A DNA stretch of 64,000 nt from Casuarina equisetifolia. Its lineage: Eukaryota > Streptophyta > Magnoliopsida > Fagales > Casuarinaceae. The stretch is from positions 26,376,853 to 26,440,852 of the forward strand of contig CM052358.1 in assembly GCA_028551475.1 (NCBI GenBank), read 5' to 3'. Every line of letters starts with the position of its first letter. The stretch's first letter is position 1. A program made the translations under genes and the position numbers. Shown here piece after piece: positions 1-11,159 of this stretch. The notes below the pieces were generated by a model, which saw nothing but the letters and a program-made list of their open reading frames with translations, was not told where the DNA came from and ran no database searches.

Positions 1-473
1 CAAAACCGTCAAGTAACAACACTTTAGAAAGTAAAAAAAAAAATGTTATGCTTAGCGAGAAACAGAGTAGGAAAATTTACCACTGCAAATCGTTAAGAAT
101 TGAATGATACATTAATTAAACAGAAAATTGTAACTATAGATAAACACATGGTTAGATCCCTTCATATCTCCATCAGGCCTCTAGCTGTGTGGTGTAGGCT
201 GTGGTTCAGTTTTCAGCGAATTAAGGTTCTGTCCTTTAAGTCCATACAAATGAGAATATAATCATATCTATTATGCAAGTAATACTGAGAGCCGATCGTA
301 AACTGCTTCTACTTCACTGATTGTTCGGTGAAGAAACAAAATTTGGTTTCTTTTCACAACCTTATATTAGATAAAATGTAATACACGCCAAGTTTTCTAC
401 TGATGTGATAAGAATCCCACCAAATGTAAACAAAGAATTTGAAAACAGGGAAGATAATTCAAAGAGTTCTTAC
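1..473 (-). other. Intron 1 of PTC52-like gene (partial)
   Basis: On the minus strand the PTC52-like exon ends with a GT donor (CCC|GTAAGA, GT at positions 473-472), and everything to the left edge has the composition of an intron. No further exon of the Rieske oxygenase is recognisable, so the remaining exons should lie left of the window. Positions of about 115-473 are duplicated at about 9515-9850, where the corresponding donor is also kept. Confidence 0.7.
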
Positions 474-998
474 GGGAGGGCCATCAGGAGGTGCTTGAGG
501 GATTAACTTGCAATCACCAGAGCCATTGAAACACCAACCATGATACACACACTGCAACCTGCCCCACTGATCAATCCTCCCTTCAGAAAGAGGAGCCAAT
601 CTATGAGGACAGGTATCATCAAACACTTTCCAAGCACTCTCATTTCTATCCCACCACACAACCACATCAAGACCCATCACCTTTTTGGCATGTGGCACCC
701 TCTTGTCCAGATCACAGACCGGCATAACTGGATACCACTGTGCATACCAATCAAATTTCTCACCTTGCCGCTCAATTTCAAGCTCTGACTCTGGTGGGTT
801 TGCGGGTTCTGTTGAAACCGTGGGGGATACGGCGGTAAAAACCTTGAATTTGGATTGGCTTTTGTCGTACAATGAGAAACGAGAACTGGGAGTCTGATTG
901 AAATGAAAATTCAAGAACATGGGTCTTTTGGATTGGGTTCTACCAAGTTTAGTTTGGATATAAGCAGAAGTAACACAGGACGCCTTCAAAGACTCCAT
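474..998 (-). CDS. PTC52: PTC52/TIC55-type Rieske oxygenase, first exon (5' part only)
   Basis: First exon of a chloroplast Rieske non-haem iron oxygenase of the PTC52/TIC55/PAO (ACD1-like) family. These proteins sit in the plastid envelope and act in tetrapyrrole chemistry; PTC52 has been linked to oxidation of protochlorophyllide a. The start is the ATG at 998; the reading frame is open further upstream but only from a GTG. The encoded 175 residues begin with a Ser/Thr/Lys-rich, acid-poor stretch typical of a transit peptide. A conserved block with [17 protein letters not shown] follows, then the Rieske [2Fe-2S] motif CPH-x17-CVYH. The exon ends at residue 175 (PPDGPPV) at a good GTAAGA donor. 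The mononuclear iron centre and C-terminal membrane segments must be in exons outside the window. The choice of PTC52 over other family members rests on the N-terminal half only. Confidence 0.82.
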
Positions 999-1951
999 GG
1001 CTGCTTCTTTCACAACTCAAACACAACAGAAGTTGCGGACTTTTGGCTGCTAAAATTCAAAACTCTTCATATAAAAAAGGAAGTGAAGTGAAGTGAAGTG
1101 CAAGTTTGTGACTGATCTTTAGCCTCTGAATTATCCATGTTAGCTATTTCTGTGGTTAAGAGGATGACATGCAGAAATTAGCGTGAATGAATGTAGCGTG
1201 CGACAGTTGGCATACTCTGCTTGTGGCTGTGAAAACCCGAGTCAACATCACATTATAGTTACTTATTTTTTTATGATCTAATTCAATTTAAAAAATATTT
1301 TACTCTAATTTTTTTTACTCCTTTAATGGTAAAAAGACAAAATCTCATATTAAAAACAAGACTATTTATAATATAAATTATAAATTTAATAACTCCTCGT
1401 CTCAATAAAACCTTTTACAAAAACTAGTTTACTTTTGTTATAAATTGCAAAATTCTATGTACATGAAAGCATTATCCTCCTCTTTATAAGTCAAATTTTT
1501 AATGAGAAAATAAGTTTTTGAACATGTTTTCAAAGCATGCAATTCAAATGAATAAAAATTAGTTGTGGCTCATTATTAAAGTATGTCTCTTTGCGATATC
1601 ATTTACAAAAGTTGTAATTTCACCTTGTGATAATTATAATAGAGAATGTTAAAATTTCACATATTGTTTGCAATGTCTTGTAAAATTTTATATATGTGAA
1701 AGCATTTTCCTATCTTTATAAGTCAACCTAAAAGATAATATGGACATTTTAATAACTTTGCCACAAACACGTTTGTTTACATAGTCCTTACTTCTCCAAT
1801 ATAGTCTTTGACATGTTTCATATAAAAAAAACATGAATAAGAGACTGTGCCTTGATGTAATCATAAAAGTTAGCTATTAAAGCTAAACAACTAATAATCT
1901 CTTATCTATAACCAATTTTCATTATTTCAAAAAAATAATGGATTTTTTCAT
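999..1951. other. Upstream flank of PTC52-like gene, no gene seen
   Basis: AT-rich upstream sequence of the minus-strand PTC52-like exon. A short GAAGT run (about 1078-1099, gaagtgaagtgaagtg) lies about 90 bp upstream of its ATG, in the likely 5' UTR. No open frame with family resemblance was found on either strand. Confidence 0.5.
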
Positions 1952-2110
1952 TAAATGGGTTGGTTTCTTAGAAGTGTCTATGTAAACTTGTCTTGGATAA
2001 GCCTCTACAAATGCTCGTCCATGGCCTAGCAACTCACCACGCGTGAAACTCCAGTCTGCCCAGCAAGACCACCTCAGTTACCACGATTCGTTTCAAGACA
2101 ATTAACAGAT
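1952..2110 (+). repeat. Dispersed direct repeat, copy 1 (partner at 8979)
   Basis: Begins CATTAAATGGGTTGGTTTC and runs through a block containing CATGGCCTAGCAA and GTGAAACTCC. The same block in the same orientation occurs at about 8979-9160 with indels and substitutions. Each copy lies near a copy of the PTC52 exon, so it is probably part of the same old duplication, although the order relative to the exon differs between the copies. Confidence 0.6.
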
Positions 2111-2486
2111 GTAGTTCCTCTTCTTCCTCTTGATACTATTAAAAAGGAAATACTTTTTCCTTCTTCCGCAATGAATCTATATGTTTTCTTTGACTATTTT
2201 CAAAGGAGATCCATTATATTTGATAATCCCAAAACTTTAAGGTATTAGATGGAGAATTTTCATCACTTATAAGACCACAGGCTCATCCTCTCACTTCCAA
2301 TGTGAGACAATACCTATCTTCCACAATATTCTTAAAGTTATTTTAAGAATAAAAATATTTCTTTTCTATAAAGAAGAATCACAAATAAATTTAGGTAACT
2401 ATAAAACTTTTATCATAGTGTCTTTTTTAATGTACTCACTTATTCTAAATGCAAAAAAAGAAAAAAAAAGCATTTATCAGAAAAAT

Positions 2487-2992
2487 CTTTGTCTAAGAAT
2501 GAAGGATATTGTGATTGAACTTAAACCTTAATATCTTATTAGAAAACTTAATCATATGTACTAGTTAACTTAAAAATATAAGGAGATACTAGAACCCAAA
2601 CCAAATCTAGGTATAACACCTCTTTTTTCTTTCATGAATAAAGATTATAAGAATTGTTATCTATAAATGAAGATATGTCATACTCTAACCTAAGTTTTGA
2701 TAATATGTTAGATAGTTAACTCTAAAATATGATTTGATCATTAAAATTTATATTTAAATGTAATACCTCTTCTTTCTTCAAAAATAAAGATTATAAAAAT
2801 CTTTGTCCATAAATGAAGAAATGTCATGCTTCAACTTAGGTTCCTATATCATGTTACAAAATTTAATCTTATTCAAAACTTCAATAAAAAATGTGAGGTG
2901 GTATCTAAACTTATATTAAGGGTAATGCATCTTTTTTTCTTGTATGAGTAAAGGTTACAAGAATCTTTGTTCTTAAATGAAGAAAAGTTAAC
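2487..2992 (+). repeat. Degenerate ~150-165 bp tandem array, copy set 1
   Basis: About three diverged units, starting near 2487, 2640 and 2786, with a partial fourth near 2950. Conserved landmarks in each unit are AAAGATTATAAGAATCTTTG (itself an inverted repeat, AAAGATT/AATCTTT), ATGTCATGCTT, ATCATGTTA, TTAATCTTATTCAAAA and AACACCTCTTTTTTCTTTCATGA. The same family forms a longer array at 11160-11975. The array ends where the sieve element occlusion pseudogene begins and appears to have replaced its 3' end. Confidence 0.7.
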
Positions 2993-4950
2993 TTATGCCA
3001 TTGCAACTACAATAGGATCGTCCTCGAAGTGCCAATCCTCCCTAATGAACTTGATGCCTGCCAACTGTGAAAAGTACTGCAGTACATACCATAGCATCTG
3101 TGATCCCAACATGTCAAACTTCTTTCGCAGGGCATCCGTCCATTGCGCCACAATGGGGATCCATGCAAAATTATAGTGCATTATTTCTTCATAAATTGGC
3201 TTCATAATCAAGATATCATCCCCAGAGACATGTAGGTCCGTAATAAACAATAGAACACCATTATTGTTCAAAACATCGAGGACCACCTGTTTATGCAGTA
3301 CAAACTGTTAAAAACCAAGTTTGTTGGACATAGTTGCAGCAAAGTACTATAATACTCAATTTGTAGAAAATATATGTTGTCTTTGTTAGGAATTTGTAAT
3401 ATTTAATGAAGATGAAATGACCTTCTTAACCTTAGGGATATTTGGATTAAAATAGGTAAAAAAATGTAATATTGTAAATACTCTTCTCAGGTGATTAAAA
3501 GGTTAGGAACAAGAGAAAGAATAGTGAAGTTGAGCCGTGAGATTGTATAGTGAGAGTGAGTCTACACACTATAGCAATTTGGCTAGCTCTCTAATGAGCT
3601 TGTTTTGTACTCCAAATGTTCCTAATGAGAAGAAGAAGGGGCCGGCAACAGTGACAGTAGATGTAGGCATGCTTTGGCTAAACCGTTCTAAAATTTGTAT
3701 CTTCTTCTTTGTGTGTGTATGTCTAAATCTTTATTTTCACATAAAATCTTGTGATGTATGTTTTTGTTGGTATGCTTGTTTGGATCTTAGCTCCCAAAGC
3801 TTTTAACAAGAATCTAAGAGTCTTAACCATGCTGCTGCAATTTTATATAATATCAGAAGTGAGAACAGAAATTCTACAAGAATTTCGAGTGATTGGGTTG
3901 AAAGCACCGACTTGTTCGTTCGAAAAACCTTCGATAAGTGGCTGCACATCATCCTCGCCGAAAATCAGCGCCTTCAAAACCTCCGTGACTTCGTCGCCAT
4001 GTGGATGTAAGAATTCCTTCATCCTTCTCTTTGCCTTCTTTTCTCTGCAGTCAACAAGGATCTAAACAGTTATGTTGGATGTCAATAGATCCATGGTGGC
4101 TCCTTCCTTATGAATGAAATCGGTACCGTGGCTAACCTACGCCTTCATGCCAAAACATTATAGACCAGCATCCCCTCCCCAGCTTGGAATTAAATGCACT
4201 GGCTAACTAACTGTATAATGAAAATGATATTTTTTTTATCTCACTCATAATTCATGCAATAAACATCAGAAAATTTTAAAATTAAAATAGATTTGCACAA
4301 GAGTTTCTTGTCAACAAGTTTTCGGCATAGTTACCAGTAAGTATTGCCTAGGACTTAAAATAAATTTGCACAAGGGTTTTTTGTTAACAAGTGTTTGGCT
4401 TAGTTAGCATCAAGTATTGCCTAGGACCAAGAGCATGTGTGAATATGTGCATGAGTATGAAAAAAAAAAATTCTTGGGAAAAAGAAAGGCCTCTCTTTTA
4501 AATTACCTCTGAAGAAAGTTGCTCAACTGTGCCCCATGTTGGGTCGAAAAGATCTCTCAACACCTCTCCCTCTGGTATCTCTGGGTCTTCTTTGCCCTGT
4601 CCTAACCCATAAGAAATTGTCAGAGAACATTAAAAATAACATTAGCCCATTTCTGTGTGCTCTCTTGGTACAAGTGTGTTAAATCTTAATGCTCGTCTCT
4701 ATGCCATTTAAAGAGAAAAAGATTGAAGTAATAATGTAGTGACTCGGAAGGTGAAAAATAGTAGGCATGGTAGAAACAAACATACCCGTAAGATATTGTC
4801 AAAACGCTTCAGAATATTTTTCACAACAACGAAAAGAGAGTCTGCATCAAAATCCTTTTCGGTAGGAACATGGGTCGCAGAAATTAGATCCCTAATCTTG
4901 GGATTGGATATGCCTAATTGGCGGATGTCATCCTCTATGATACTGGCCAT
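2993..4950 (-). pseudogene. Sieve element occlusion (SEO) gene remnant
   Basis: Fragments of a sieve element occlusion (forisome/P-protein) gene, whose family makes the phloem P-protein filaments that plug injured sieve tubes. Four exon-like pieces lie in the correct order on the minus strand. Exon a, 4950-4786, begins MASIIEDDIRQLG, contains DADSLFVVVKNILKR and ends at a GTATGT donor. Exon b, 4596-4507, carries EGEVLRDLFDPTWG and ends at a GTAATT donor. Exon c, 4044-3912, carries DEVTEVLKALIFGEDD. Exon d, 3286-2993, carries NNNGVLLFITDLHVSGDD, IPIVAQWTDAL and KFIREDWHFEDDP, the thioredoxin-like region. The c/d junction restores a continuous reading frame. The large helical middle (roughly 250-300 residues between b and c) and the whole C-terminus are missing, and exon d runs directly into the tandem array. 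It is therefore a pseudogene although the surviving frames are open. The identification rests on remembered family motifs. Confidence 0.75.
4278..4436 (+). repeat. ~80 bp tandem duplication inside the SEO remnant
   Basis: Two adjacent units share ATTTGCACAAG, GTT/TTGT-AACAAGT and AAGTATTGCCTAGGAC: about 4278-4357 and 4358-4436. They lie between SEO exons b and c, where a much longer coding section would be expected in an intact gene. Confidence 0.6.
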
Positions 4951-5000
4951 TGTGATCCTTCGTTCACAGCAAGAAAGAATGTGGGATCCGTACCAAGGCA

Positions 5001-6886
5001 CCTCTAATCTGCGTGATTATAACCTTCCTTCTTCATCCTTCCTCCTTCCTCCTTCCTCCTTCCCCGAGCCTTCGTGATGCAGATACTTCTCCGAATCTTC
5101 GGTCAACGCCAACAGTAAAATTCGATCAAGAGAATTACTAAGAAAGACCCGTATACCTGTGAACCTTATTCCTAGCATTGTTTCTTTCAGATTTATAGTA
5201 CTTTTTAAAATTTCCTCATGCTCAATGGCTAACGAAGGTTCAAGGAAGGAGGAAGTCATAGTGACATCACTATCACTTTATGCAAAGCCTTTTGGTCTTG
5301 GGAAAATTTCCAGTCACTGAGAGTATATTTCTTTTCCGAGTGGCTTCCATGGAAACTTCACCACTGAGCTGCACTTTCTTCGGCACTTCGTTTCTTCTTT
5401 TTGGTTTGTGGATCTGAGTCAAGAGACCAGCACAGTCACTGGTGAGGTCGGCTGGAAAAGCATCGGAACCTAGTCAAGTTCATAGGAGGTTCTTTGTCTC
5501 TAAGAAACTCGAACCATTCCTCACCTGAGATCTCCTTGTCTCTAAGCAACCTAGTGATCTATTGTTTGAGGGCAGAGCAGCAAAGCGACCCTCCCTTACA
5601 GATTGAACACAAGTTCAGGGCTGCGTATTTCTCAACAGGTGAGAGCCTTCTTCTTTTTGCACCAAATATCGTGCAGTATTTGAGGTCCAATACTATGTCT
5701 AGATTTACACTTTTCTATTGTTTATGCTTGCAGTCATTCGACCTAAATTTATCACTTTTTCAGTATAGCTGTTTATAGTGGAGGACATGAAATTTAGACT
5801 CAAAATTTGATCTAGATTCTATTTTTCTGTTCTTAAATTATTTTGAGCTATGAAGGGCTTCTTTTTTTTTTTTTTTTCCTTTTGAATTATGGGTTTTAAT
5901 TTTCTAAGATTTGGACATATTCGTTCACAACAAAGTGACGCCATCGAGAGGGACTTGGATCATCAAAACCCCCCGTGTTGAGCATAAAATACTACCAAAT
6001 AGCAAAAAACGTTATTGCAGAAACTTTTCTGCAGAACCTGCACTCTGAGTACAGCAAATTGTTTGGCTTTCAACTAATTTCACATAGCTCCAAATTTATG
6101 AAATTCAAGACAATTATTCTTAACACACATATGAAAAAGTGGAAGGAAGAATTAGAGGAAAAGAAGACACAGAGAAATTACATGGTTGGACTAAGTTTGC
6201 CTACATTCACAAGCAAAACAGAGTATTTCTGTTTTTACTGAAAACCAAAGAGAAACAGGTTCATACAATCTTTCCAAATCAATCTTCTACTCTTCCCAAG
6301 TCTCTAATGCACCCTTTCAACTTCACAAGAGTATATTTCAAACTTGCGAGTGGAAGAAAGTAATGTAAGGATTGTTCTTTTCAAGGTTGTGTATTTTTTG
6401 CAGCAAACTGTAACAGGCTACACTACTTTTTTCTGGAATAGTCTATATATCTCTTTAAACTGTCAGCATCTAGCTTCTTAGCATAAGCAGTGCCTTTTCC
6501 ACCACTTCACCAACATAATCTACTATTTTGACAGCTAACTACACATACCATTTTTCAATTAATACATGGATAGCATCTCTCTGGTATTGACAGCACTTAC
6601 AATGACAACGCCTACTTTCAGTTCCATTTCACTTTCCATTGCATGCTACACAAGCTAAGCTTAAAGATTATGACCCAATTATACAACACCCCGTTTATGT
6701 CATTTTTGTTAAATTATGGTAGCCTCTCAATAGATTCTCTCTCTCAAAGTCTAAAACATATCTTATATAATCTACAAAAGAACCCATTCAAATCTTAGTC
6801 CACCAGCATCACTTGAATTATCTAATATTCTTAATGCTACAAACTTGTCTTTGTGATTAGGAGATTTAAGGAAGGAAGCTTGATAG
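5001..6886. other. Intergenic, no supported gene
   Basis: Sequence between the SEO remnant and the DUF247 pseudogene. There is a short imperfect TTCCTCC-rich stretch near 5032-5064 and a poly-T tract near 5862-5878. Open frames of 75-95 residues on both strands show no family motif and no consistent splice structure. Confidence 0.4.
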
Positions 6887-8173
6887 ATGGGGGACTTAAT
6901 TCAACAAGCTGCAGATTTCTCACCAATAGGTGAATATAATCATGATAATTTGGTGAATGAGATAACAAAAGAATTTGAAAGCATAAAGTTTCTCATGTCA
7001 CCTAAATGTTGTATCTACAAGGTTTCAGATACTCTTAGAAACTTGAATGAAGAAGCATATATTCCACAAGTTATTTCAATTGGGCCTTTTCACCATGGCA
7101 ATGAAAAATTGCAAATGATGGAAAAATACAAAGTAAAATATCTGAAAGAATTTATAGAACAAACCCAAATAGACTTGGAGAATTTGGTACGCATTGTAGA
7201 GGATTTTGAAGAAGATGTTCGCCGATGTTATGCATGCAGTATTTCACTTAGCAAGTGTGATTTTCTGAAAATGTCCTTAAGGACGCAAGCTTCATCATTC
7301 AACTTTTGGTAAAGAGTCGAGGAAAGGATTAGCATGGACAGTAGATGATCATATAGTACTAAAGCCATGGTTGACTGGTAGGATACAACTAGATTTTTTG
7401 TTACTTGAAAATCAACTTCGTTTCTTTATTATTGAAAACATATTTAATTCTACATATTCATCTCCCCAAGGTCTACCTTCATTCCTTGAGCTAACCTTTC
7501 CTTATTTTGAGTTTTATAACTTCCAAAATTTCTCTCCAAATCTTAGGCCAAAAGTACAACACTTCCTTGATTTGCTTAGAAAATTCTACATCCCTCGTCT
7601 CCAAACTTTACCAAAAAGAAGATGTAATATAGTTAAGCATATGTATAGTGCAACGCAATTGCATGGGGTAGGATTGAAATTTGAAGTGAATCCTTCAAGT
7701 AAGTGCTTACTTAACCTACACTATGAGAAAAGTGTGCTAAAAACCCACGATTTATCTTGGATAATTACACAGAGCTTTATGCTAGAAACCTCATGGCCTT
7801 AGAGTAATGTCACTATCCAAATGAGGCATATGTTACTGATTATTTTATCTTGTTACATTTCTTTATCAAAAGTGAGAAAGATGTGAATTTACTTTATCGA
7901 AAGGGGATTATAGTTAATGGGTTAGGTAACAATGATGCAACTTTCATCAACCAGTTAGGCACAAAGATCCTATATTCAGCCATGAGCTCAAAGCATTATG
8001 ATCTTTGCAAAAGTTTGGTAGAATTCTATGAGGACCGTTCCCATGGTTGGTTGGCTTCCTTGAGATGGGATTATCTATACACTCCATGGATGGTAGCTTC
8101 TACCACAGCTGCTATTATTTTGTTGATTCTCACTTTCATACAAGCTATATGCTTTGTCATTTCAATCAAGTAA
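6887..8173 (+). pseudogene. DUF247 (UPF0481) protein, frameshifted
   Basis: A plant DUF247 gene in pieces. The N-terminal part from ATG 6887 has the hallmark stretch YIPQVISIGPFHHG and continues to about 7272. The next segment needs a change of frame (KDASFIIQLL is read in another frame), and a second shift near 7330 leads into AWTVDDHIVLKPWL and LDFLLLENQLRFF. A third shift near 7745 leads to LDNYTELYARNLMALE, then an in-frame TAA (about 7804) where the family usually has Gln before CHYPN. The last frame runs through IKSEKDVNLL and RKGIIVNGLG to a C-terminal membrane segment (TTAAIILLILTFIQAICFVI) and a stop at 8173. Three frameshifts and one stop make it a pseudogene. The intact family is single-exon, about 400-500 residues, with a C-terminal transmembrane anchor; some grass members act in self-incompatibility, but most have no known function. 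Confidence 0.85.
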
Positions 8174-8978
8174 GTTCAAAGCTTTTGTCTTTTTTACAAA
8201 TTTATGATACATGGGCATTTCAAATACCTTTAAAAGTAGGATGGGAATGTCTTCTCACAAAGTTTGATTTCCTATAAAAATTTTAAGATACCTCCTTAGT
8301 TAAAATGATATTCTTTAGAAACTTAAGGTCCATTAGTGTTTTGAACTCCTTTGGAAGAAGGATGGAATTTTCTTCCTACAAAATAGGAAATCTCATAATA
8401 TGAAATAATTCTTTTAGGAATGAGTCTATTAACAATCTGTTTTTCACTTATCATTTACTTTGATGTATCTAGAAGAATATTTAAGGCCTATTATCAACTT
8501 CAATTTGCAGATTATCATCTTTTTTTGGATCAAATTCATTCAAACCCTCTTTAATGTTACTATTAGGATTCCTTTCACAAAACAGCTAAACGAGATTAGT
8601 TTCTCATTTCTGGATCTAAGGAGTCACACTCTTTTGGTGGTTCCAGATAAGGAGCTAATGTCCCAAGCTATTTCACCAAGTGGCGGACAATTGCTTAACT
8701 CGAAGAGACTACATTGGAGAAGCTAATAATATATTTGTTACTTTTCTCATTTCCTTTTGCTTTTACGCTTTGTTTGCCTGGCTGTAAGGTCTACATTCTA
8801 TATAGTGGCTACTATTTTTTGAGATAACTACGGTTGGACACTTTGATATGAAATTGTATTCTGATAACATTTTAAATATTTTTTAAGAGTTAGACGCATA
8901 TGTGATCCAGCTTTTATTTGGAATAAAATAAAAAAGGTTTCTTTGAAACAGAAAAATCGAATCTAGATTGAATCTTTC
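8174..8978. other. Flank of DUF247 pseudogene, no gene seen
   Basis: AT-rich sequence. An 88-residue open frame at 8460-8726 has no recognisable motif. Two imperfect copies of a block with AGGATGG...TCTTC (near 8236 and 8359) suggest a small old duplication. Confidence 0.35.
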
Positions 8979-9160
8979 ATTAAATGGGTTGGTTTCTCAG
9001 TAGTATATGTATAAAAATATCTAGCTAAATGACAAAGAAGGTTGAGTAAGATAAGCCTAGAAACACTCATCCGTGGCCTAGCAAATAGCCATGCATGAAA
9101 CTCCGATATGCACAGTAAGACCAACCTTAGTCACCATGATTCCTTGAGCAAGGTAAGAAT
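8979..9160 (+). repeat. Dispersed direct repeat, copy 2 (partner at 1952)
   Basis: Matches 1952-2110, including CATTAAATGGGTTGGTTTC, CGTGGCCTAGCAA and ATGAAACTCC, with an insertion of roughly 30-40 bp after the first 35 bp. Same orientation as copy 1. Confidence 0.6.
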
Positions 9161-9514
9161 AATGATTAACTGCAATTACTTGTTTAGAAAGGTGGCTTCT
9201 TCATCTTGATATTAAATCGCGGCAACAAAATGTCAATTAGAATACTTAAAAAGGAAACACTTTTTTGATTATTTCACAAACTGACTCTTTTTGTGACAAT
9301 CCAGCATTCGTTTTCAATTGGTTACACTTTTTGATTTGGAATCAACCAGTCTCAAATTTTTTGAACTTTCTATCTTACTGTTTTTGGCGTTTTCTGGCTA
9401 ATCTATGGTGGTTCTCAATTTGAAGTTACCGCTTTAAGTCATATAAATCCTTAATATTCTTCTTCTAAAATATTACTGTGATTACCTGGCAACTCCATTG
9501 TAGAGTTAAAAAGC

Positions 9515-10021
9515 TTAAACAGAAGATTGTAACTATAGATAACACATGGTTAGATCCCTTCATATCCCCATCTGGCCTCTAGCTGTGTGGTCTAGGCAGT
9601 GGTTCAGTTTTCAGCGAATTAAGATTCTATACTTTGAGTTCATACAAATGAGAACAAGCTACTTGTAAATATAATCATATCTATTATGCAAGTAATACCG
9701 AGAGCCGATTGTAAACTGCTTCTACTTCATTGATTGTTCAGTGAAGAAACAAAATTTGGTACACACCAAGTTTTCTACTCATGTGATAAGAATCCAACCA
9801 AATGTAATCAAAGGATTTGAAAACAGGGGAGATAATTCAAGAGTACTTACAGAAGGACCATCAGGGGGTGCTTGAGGGATTAACTTGCAATCACCAGAGC
9901 CATTGAAACACCAACCATGGTACACACACTGCAACCTGCCCCACTGATCAATCCTCCCCTCAGAAAGAGGAGCCAATCTATGAGGACAGGTATCATCAAA
10001 CACTTTCCAAGCATTCTCATT
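9515..10021 (-). pseudogene. Truncated duplicate of PTC52-like exon 1 plus intron
   Basis: A second copy of about positions 115-640. It keeps the 3' half of the exon ([11 protein letters not shown], the complete Rieske motif CPH-x17-[12 protein letters not shown]) and its GTAAGT donor, then follows the intron sequence of the first copy. The intron carries a small insertion near 9655 and a deletion of about 35 bp near 9760. The 5' half of the exon, with the start codon and transit peptide, is missing. Similarity stops near 10021 just before an AAGGTT hexamer run. Amino-acid identity over the retained part is nearly complete (Pro to Ser at the end), so the duplication looks fairly recent. Without start or promoter it is a pseudogene fragment. 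Confidence 0.85.
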
Positions 10022-10030
10022 ATATTTGAT

Positions 10031-10060
10031 AAGGTTAAGGTTAAGGTTAAGGTTAAGGTT
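10031..10060 (+). repeat. (AAGGTT)5 hexamer run
   Basis: Five perfect copies of AAGGTT, 30 bp, about ten bases outside the breakpoint of the truncated PTC52 copy. It is not the standard plant telomere unit (TTTAGGG). Confidence 0.95.
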
Positions 10061-10062
10061 TG

Positions 10063-11159
10063 TTAAAATCAAATTCTCTACACTCCTGCCACTTCAGTGC
10101 AATTGCGAGACAATACTTATAAACTCAGGCGCGTCACATTAATTAAATGCATCAGACCTTCCAAGAATAATGTGCACATGCAACGGTCCCCAGCTTGGGC
10201 TATTTCATCTAGTGGTCCATGAGCTCGTAGAAAGTAGGGATGGGTTTAATGAGGGGGGGGTGGGGGGGAACGGCATCCGTGAAGGTCGTTTTATTGTTAG
10301 TTCAATTGCAGTAATAAGGAATTAGTAATCCATGTTAGAGAAAGGATGGTACAAAAAGGGTTGTTGGCTCTAATTTTGGGATATTTTACCGAACCAACTC
10401 TTGAAACCAAATTTGGAGGTTTAGGGTTCCCTCATTTAGAATCCTATTGTTGATTTTATTATTAGGGCCCTACAACTCCTTATAAAATTAGTTCACTGGT
10501 TCAGTAAGGAAGTGAGAACCCACAATTGTAATTTCACAACTTTTAAGTTTTTCACCCAATGTGAGAGCATCCTAACACCTACCAATCCATTCCATTTACT
10601 TTCATTACCAATTTCACATTTCCATCTTAGTTCTTATTTTGTTATTGTTCATCATTCGCAATTCGTAGAATCCATTCAAGTAGAGGACCGTTGCAACACA
10701 CTTGTAACACACATTATCATCAAGCTTGTGCTTGACAAAAATTTTAAGTATTAGACTAGAAATCAATCCCCAATCTCAATTCAAGGAACCTAAAAGGAAG
10801 AGTTTTCAAATCTACAAATCATCCTCACCCAAATTAAATTTAAAGTCATAAATCTTTCCCATCTCACCAATCTTGATTGACTTTAAATTTTTATTTTCAT
10901 AATGCTTCCCTCAATTGTAAATGGTAGACCAACATTGATTCTATTATTTGCTTAAAGGATCATAGCTTGTTTTAAGAATTTCTCCACAAAGCTATTTTTA
11001 TTTCATGGGATTTATTCTTCTCACTAAGTTTAATAATGTTATCATAATCGAAAGTTATTTTAAGAGTAAGAGTCTCTTTTTTTTTTCTTTTCATGCGAAG
11101 AAGAATCATAAATTAGATTACATAAAAATGTTATTGCATTGTTTTTACTGCATTATCTC
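10063..11159. other. Intergenic, no gene seen
   Basis: AT-rich sequence with no recognisable coding region. It contains an unusual G-rich tract near 10251-10268 (two runs of seven or more G separated by a T). Confidence 0.4.

Noticed and set aside
540..1091. Plus-strand open frames opposite the PTC52 exon
   Set aside because: They are antisense to a clear Rieske coding exon with a transit peptide and splice donor, and have no family motifs.
10031..10060. Interstitial telomere repeat
   Set aside because: The unit is AAGGTT, a 6-mer, not the plant TTTAGGG 7-mer or its usual variants.
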